Below, in pieces: positions 6,372-8,309 of a DNA stretch of 8,309 nucleotides (the first letter of the stretch is position 1; every line of letters starts with the position of its first letter). Source of the DNA: Pseudomonadota bacterium. GTDB lineage: Bacteria; Pseudomonadota; Alphaproteobacteria; Sphingomonadales; Sphingomonadaceae. The notes below the pieces were generated by a model. That model was not told the origin of the DNA, searched no databases, and saw only the letters and a list, made by a program, of their open reading frames with translations. The translations under genes were made by a program, and so were the position numbers. Where the stretch lies: positions 1 to 8,309 of the forward strand of contig JAEZFL010000017.1 in the NCBI GenBank assembly GCA_023417515.1, read 5' to 3'.

Positions 6372-6842
6372 ATGGTGGCGCGCCTGAAGCGCAGCCTGCT
6401 CGGCCAGTCCGTCTATAGCGGCGTCACCGTGCGGCGCATGGACGGCAGCCAGGAAGCGGTCGGCGACATCGTCATCTCCGACAAGTTGCGCGACGCGATC
6501 GTTCCCGGCGCCAGCGGCCGCTTCTACTTTCACGACATCGCCGGCACCCGCGGCATGCACGGCTTCAAGCCGGCCGGCGGCGCTGCGCGGATGGTCTTCC
6601 CGATGCTTCACGAGCGCGTCTTCGCCGCGTTCGGCGGCCTCAACCTGATGCTTGCGATCGGGCTCCTGCTGCTCACCGGCGAGCTTCGCCTGCTGCCGCT
6701 CCTCGTCGGGGTGCTCGCGATGACCGGCTGGGTGATCTACCGGGCCTCGCGCCAGGCGATCCAGCACGATTCGGAGCACGACATCAGCCTGCTCCAGCGT
6801 GCGCTCGGTCAGGCGCGCAGCGCGCCAGCGACCAGCTTGTGA
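6372..6842 (+). CDS. Small hypothetical protein with C-terminal two-helix membrane hairpin
   Basis: I do not recognise the family. The 156-residue product (166 if started at 6342) has a soluble N-terminal half, roughly residues 1-80, with alternating hydrophobic strands and a Gly-rich stretch (GRFYFHDIAGTRGMHGFKPAGG region, 49-70). Two hydrophobic helices follow, about 83-102 and 106-124, split by a short GELR turn, and then a charged C-terminus (SRQAIQHDSEHDISLLQRALGQ). The topology suggests an inner-membrane hairpin with both ends on one side, probably the cytoplasm because flanking Arg/Lys are on the termini. It is the only plus-strand gene here, divergent from nuoA and convergent with suhB, whose 3' end it overlaps by 34 nt. 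Coding reality is supported by the coherent hydrophobicity pattern and the Shine-Dalgarno. Function and any tie to complex I are unknown. Confidence 0.75.
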   Translation: MVARLKRSLLGQSVYSGVTVRRMDGSQEAVGDIVISDKLRDAIVPGASGRFYFHDIAGTRGMHGFKPAGGAARMVFPMLHERVFAAFGGLNLMLAIGLLLLTGELRLLPLLVGVLAMTGWVIYRASRQAIQHDSEHDISLLQRALGQARSAPATSL

Positions 6843-7630
6843 AGCTTTGAATGGAGCTGGTCGTTCGCGGCCAGCACCTGGCAGCTCTCGAGCGCGCGGT
6901 CGGCGCCGCGGAAGTCGGTGACGAAGCCGCCCGCCTCGCGAACCATCAGCACGCCCGCGGCGATGTCCCACAGCTGGAGGTCCTCCTCCCAGAAGCCGTC
7001 ATAGCGGCCGGCAGCGACCCAGGCCAGGTCGAGCGCGGCTGAGCCGAAGCGGCGGATGCCGGCGACTTCGGGCGCGAGCGCGCCGAGAATCTTCTGGAAG
7101 CGGTCGAGATGGCCGTGGCCCCGGTAAGGGATGCCGGTGGCGATCAGGGCGTCGTCGAGATAGCGGCGCGACGAGACTCGCAGGCGCCGGTCCTGGAGCC
7201 AGGCGCCCCTGCCCTTCTCCGCCCAGAAGCTTTCGTCGGTGAGCGGCTGGTAGATGAGGCCCTGGCTGATCTCTCCCCAGCCGCTGCCGCCAGGCTTGGG
7301 CTCCTGCACCGCGATCGAGATGGCGAAATGCGGGATTCCGTGGAGGAAGTTGGAGGTGCCGTCGATCGGGTCGACGATCCAGCGCGGCTTGCTCGGATCG
7401 CCCTCGATCGCATCGCCTTCCTCGAGAACCAGGCTCCAGTCCGGGCGGGCGTGCTGCAGCTCCTCGACAAGGGTCCGCTGAGCCTGGCGGTCCGCGTTCG
7501 ACACGAAATCGGCCGGACCCTTGCGGCTGACCTGAAGCTGCTCGACCTCGCCGAAGTCGCGGCGGATTCGCGGCGCGGCCTTGCGGGCGGCGCGCTGCAT
7601 GACGGTGATCAGGCCGGAATGGGCAACCAT
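6809..7630 (-). CDS. suhB: Inositol monophosphatase family protein (SuhB-like)
   Basis: The 273-residue protein belongs to the Mg2+-dependent, lithium-sensitive inositol monophosphatase superfamily. It would hydrolyse inositol phosphates or a related sugar phosphate; E. coli SuhB also acts in rRNA transcription antitermination. Metal-site residues are visible: the LEEG motif with E70, the family signature WIVDPIDGTSNFLHG (84-98, with D87, D90 and T92), and the second signature LWDIAAG (220-226, D222). The N-terminal SRKGPADFVSNAD (35-47) matches the usual K-x-x-x-D-x-V/L-T/S-x-A-D segment. The ATG is at 7628-7630 with GGAG (7640-7643) 9 nt upstream, at the edge of the palindromic repeat. It follows efp on the same strand, an order common in Alphaproteobacteria. 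Its last 34 nt overlap the convergent plus-strand gene. The exact substrate cannot be told from sequence. Confidence 0.94.
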   Translation of the reverse strand: MVAHSGLITVMQRAARKAAPRIRRDFGEVEQLQVSRKGPADFVSNADRQAQRTLVEELQHARPDWSLVLEEGDAIEGDPSKPRWIVDPIDGTSNFLHGIPHFAISIAVQEPKPGGSGWGEISQGLIYQPLTDESFWAEKGRGAWLQDRRLRVSSRRYLDDALIATGIPYRGHGHLDRFQKILGALAPEVAGIRRFGSAALDLAWVAAGRYDGFWEEDLQLWDIAAGVLMVREAGGFVTDFRGADRALESCQVLAANDQLHSKLHKLVAGALRA

Positions 7631-7639
7631 TCAACTATT

Positions 7640-7643
7640 CTCC
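7640..7643 (-). promoter_or_regulatory. suhB ribosome-binding site at the edge of the palindromic repeat
   Basis: GGAG on the minus strand, 9 nt before the suhB ATG, is contiguous with the G-rich end of the repeat element. In the efp-suhB transcript the 9-bp hairpin at 7644-7664 ends directly before it, and the hairpin's 3' arm is itself purine-rich and Shine-Dalgarno-like. Confidence 0.5.
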
Positions 7644-7770
7644 CCCCTCCCTGCAAGGGAGGGGACGGGGGTGGGTCACGGCGAAGCCGTGCAAAACACC
7701 GGAGGCGTCGAGAACCTGAACTCGCTGGCGCTCGTTCCCACCCCCCGGCCCCGCCGTTGCAGGGAGGGGT
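7641..7770. repeat. MITE-like / REP-like palindromic intergenic element between efp and suhB
   Basis: The 146-bp gap between efp and suhB is filled by one structured element of about 130 bp. Its ends (about 7643-7675 and 7737-7770) are imperfect inverted repeats of about 33 nt sharing CCCCTCCCTGCAA and GGGGGTGGG-type blocks. Inside are a 9-bp perfect stem with a GCA loop (7644-7652 with 7656-7664), a perfect 6-bp hairpin with a GAA loop (CACGGC-GAA-GCCGTG, 7677-7691), and GGGGGTGGG (7667-7675) that can pair with CCCACCCCC (7737-7745). No transposase is encoded. I infer a non-autonomous dispersed repeat of the type common between genes in Alphaproteobacteria. Transcribed through, it would fold strongly and may protect efp mRNA or modulate suhB expression. 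Target-site duplications are not evident. Confidence 0.75.
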
Positions 7771-7776
7771 GAAGCA

Positions 7777-8309
7777 TCAATCCGCCCTGCGGACGTAGGT
7801 CTGCTCGTAAACGTCGACGACGATGCGGGTTCCCGACGCGATGTGCGGCGGGACCATGATCCGCACGCCATTGTCGAGAACGGCCGGCTTGTAGGAGGAG
7901 GAAGCCGTCTGGCCCTTCACCACCGCGTCGGCCTCGACGATCGTCGCCTCGATCGTGTCGGGCAGCTGAACGCTGATCGCCTCCTCGTCATAGAGCTCCA
8001 TGACCACGTCCATGCCGTCCTGAAGGAAGGCGGCGGCGTCGCCGAGCAGGTCGCGCGGAAGAGTGGTCTGCTCGTAGGTTTCCTTGTCCATGAAGGTGAG
8101 CGTGTCGCCGTCGGCGAACAGGAATTGAAAGTCCTTGGTGTCGAGGCGGACCCGCTCCACCGTCTCGGCCGAGCGGAAGCGAACATTGTTCTTGCGGCCG
8201 TCGCGAAGGTTCTTCAGCTCCACCTGCATATAGGCGCCGCCCTTGCCGGGCTGGGTGTGCTGGATCTTCACGGCGCGCCAGATGCCGCCTTCATATTCGA
8301 TGATGTTGC
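7777..8309 (-). CDS. efp: Elongation factor P (EF-P), 5' end cut by the window edge
   Basis: EF-P binds the ribosome between the P and E sites and relieves stalling at polyproline stretches. The window holds 176 codons, from the NIIEYEGGIWRAVKIQHTQPGKGGAYMQ region to the C-terminal YVRRAD. About the first dozen residues lie beyond the right edge. The reading frame stays open to base 8309, so the GTG at 8269-8271 is an internal Val, not the start. The loop PGKGGA carries the lysine that corresponds to K34 of E. coli EF-P, the site of beta-lysylation by EpmA; neither modification gene is in view. The middle domain (FRSAETVERVRLDTKDFQFLF region) and the C-terminal SSYKPAVLDNG...VPPHIASG segment are normal for the family. 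The stop is TGA (7777-7779), 7 nt from the repeat edge. suhB follows downstream on the same strand. Confidence 0.96.
   Translation of the reverse strand, partial: NIIEYEGGIWRAVKIQHTQPGKGGAYMQVELKNLRDGRKNNVRFRSAETVERVRLDTKDFQFLFADGDTLTFMDKETYEQTTLPRDLLGDAAAFLQDGMDVVMELYDEEAISVQLPDTIEATIVEADAVVKGQTASSSYKPAVLDNGVRIMVPPHIASGTRIVVDVYEQTYVRRAD

Noticed and set aside
7641..7770. CRISPR array or tandem repeat
   Set aside because: The repeated parts are inverted, not directly repeated with regular spacers, and there are only two copies.
7635..7871. A 78-codon minus-strand frame across the efp end and the repeat
   Set aside because: It reads through the palindromic repeat and an out-of-frame part of efp, with no protein-like character.
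8269..8271. GTG as the start codon of efp
   Set aside because: The frame continues upstream as NIIEYEGGIWRA, which is standard EF-P N-domain sequence, so this codon is an internal valine and the gene is cut by the window edge.

Overview
The window is a GC-rich chromosomal segment that reads as Alphaproteobacteria, most likely Hyphomicrobiales (Rhizobiales). This rests on the nuoABCDEF protein sequences, the efp-suhB gene pair, the frequent GTG starts and the G/C-rich palindromic intergenic repeats. The taxonomic placement is inference from recognised protein families, not from a marker gene search. I saw no rRNA, tRNA, CRISPR array or transposase.

Right part (about 6372-8309). An efp gene, cut by the right window edge, is followed on the minus strand by suhB (inositol monophosphatase family). 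The 146-bp gap between them is almost completely filled by a MITE-like or REP-like palindromic element with imperfect inverted termini of about 33 nt. The G-rich end of this element lies at the ribosome-binding position of suhB. A plus-strand gene for a small unknown protein with a C-terminal membrane hairpin converges on suhB and overlaps its 3' end by 34 nt. Its start is divergent from the nuo operon across a 276-bp intergenic region, which holds a candidate nuo promoter, a 9-bp direct repeat at 20-bp pitch and a short inverted repeat.

Left part (128-6095, minus strand, read right to left). This is the front of a respiratory complex I operon in the order nuoA, nuoB, nuoC, FlK-like thioesterase, nuoD, Uma2-family protein, nuoE, nuoF. 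All seven junctions are tight: three 4-nt GTGA overlaps, one 1-nt TGATG overlap, and gaps of 2, 3 and 3 nt. The two non-complex-I genes are fused into the operon by the same GTGA junction as nuoA/nuoB, so they should be translated with the Nuo subunits. Beyond nuoF the last 127 nt are non-coding and contain a second G/C-rich element that folds as an outer stem around two hairpins. The expected nuoG and the rest of the operon would lie to the left of the window.

The point most worth attention is the thioesterase between nuoC and nuoD. It closely resembles fluoroacetyl-CoA thioesterase FlK, with the catalytic Thr42, Glu50 and His76 and the residues Gly69 and Arg120 at the same residue numbers as in FlK. 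One lid phenylalanine (Phe36) is replaced by Met. The second is the Uma2 (DUF820, PD-(D/E)XK fold) gene between nuoD and nuoE. A coupled thioesterase and a nuclease-fold protein inside a complex I operon are not explained by known complex I composition or assembly.
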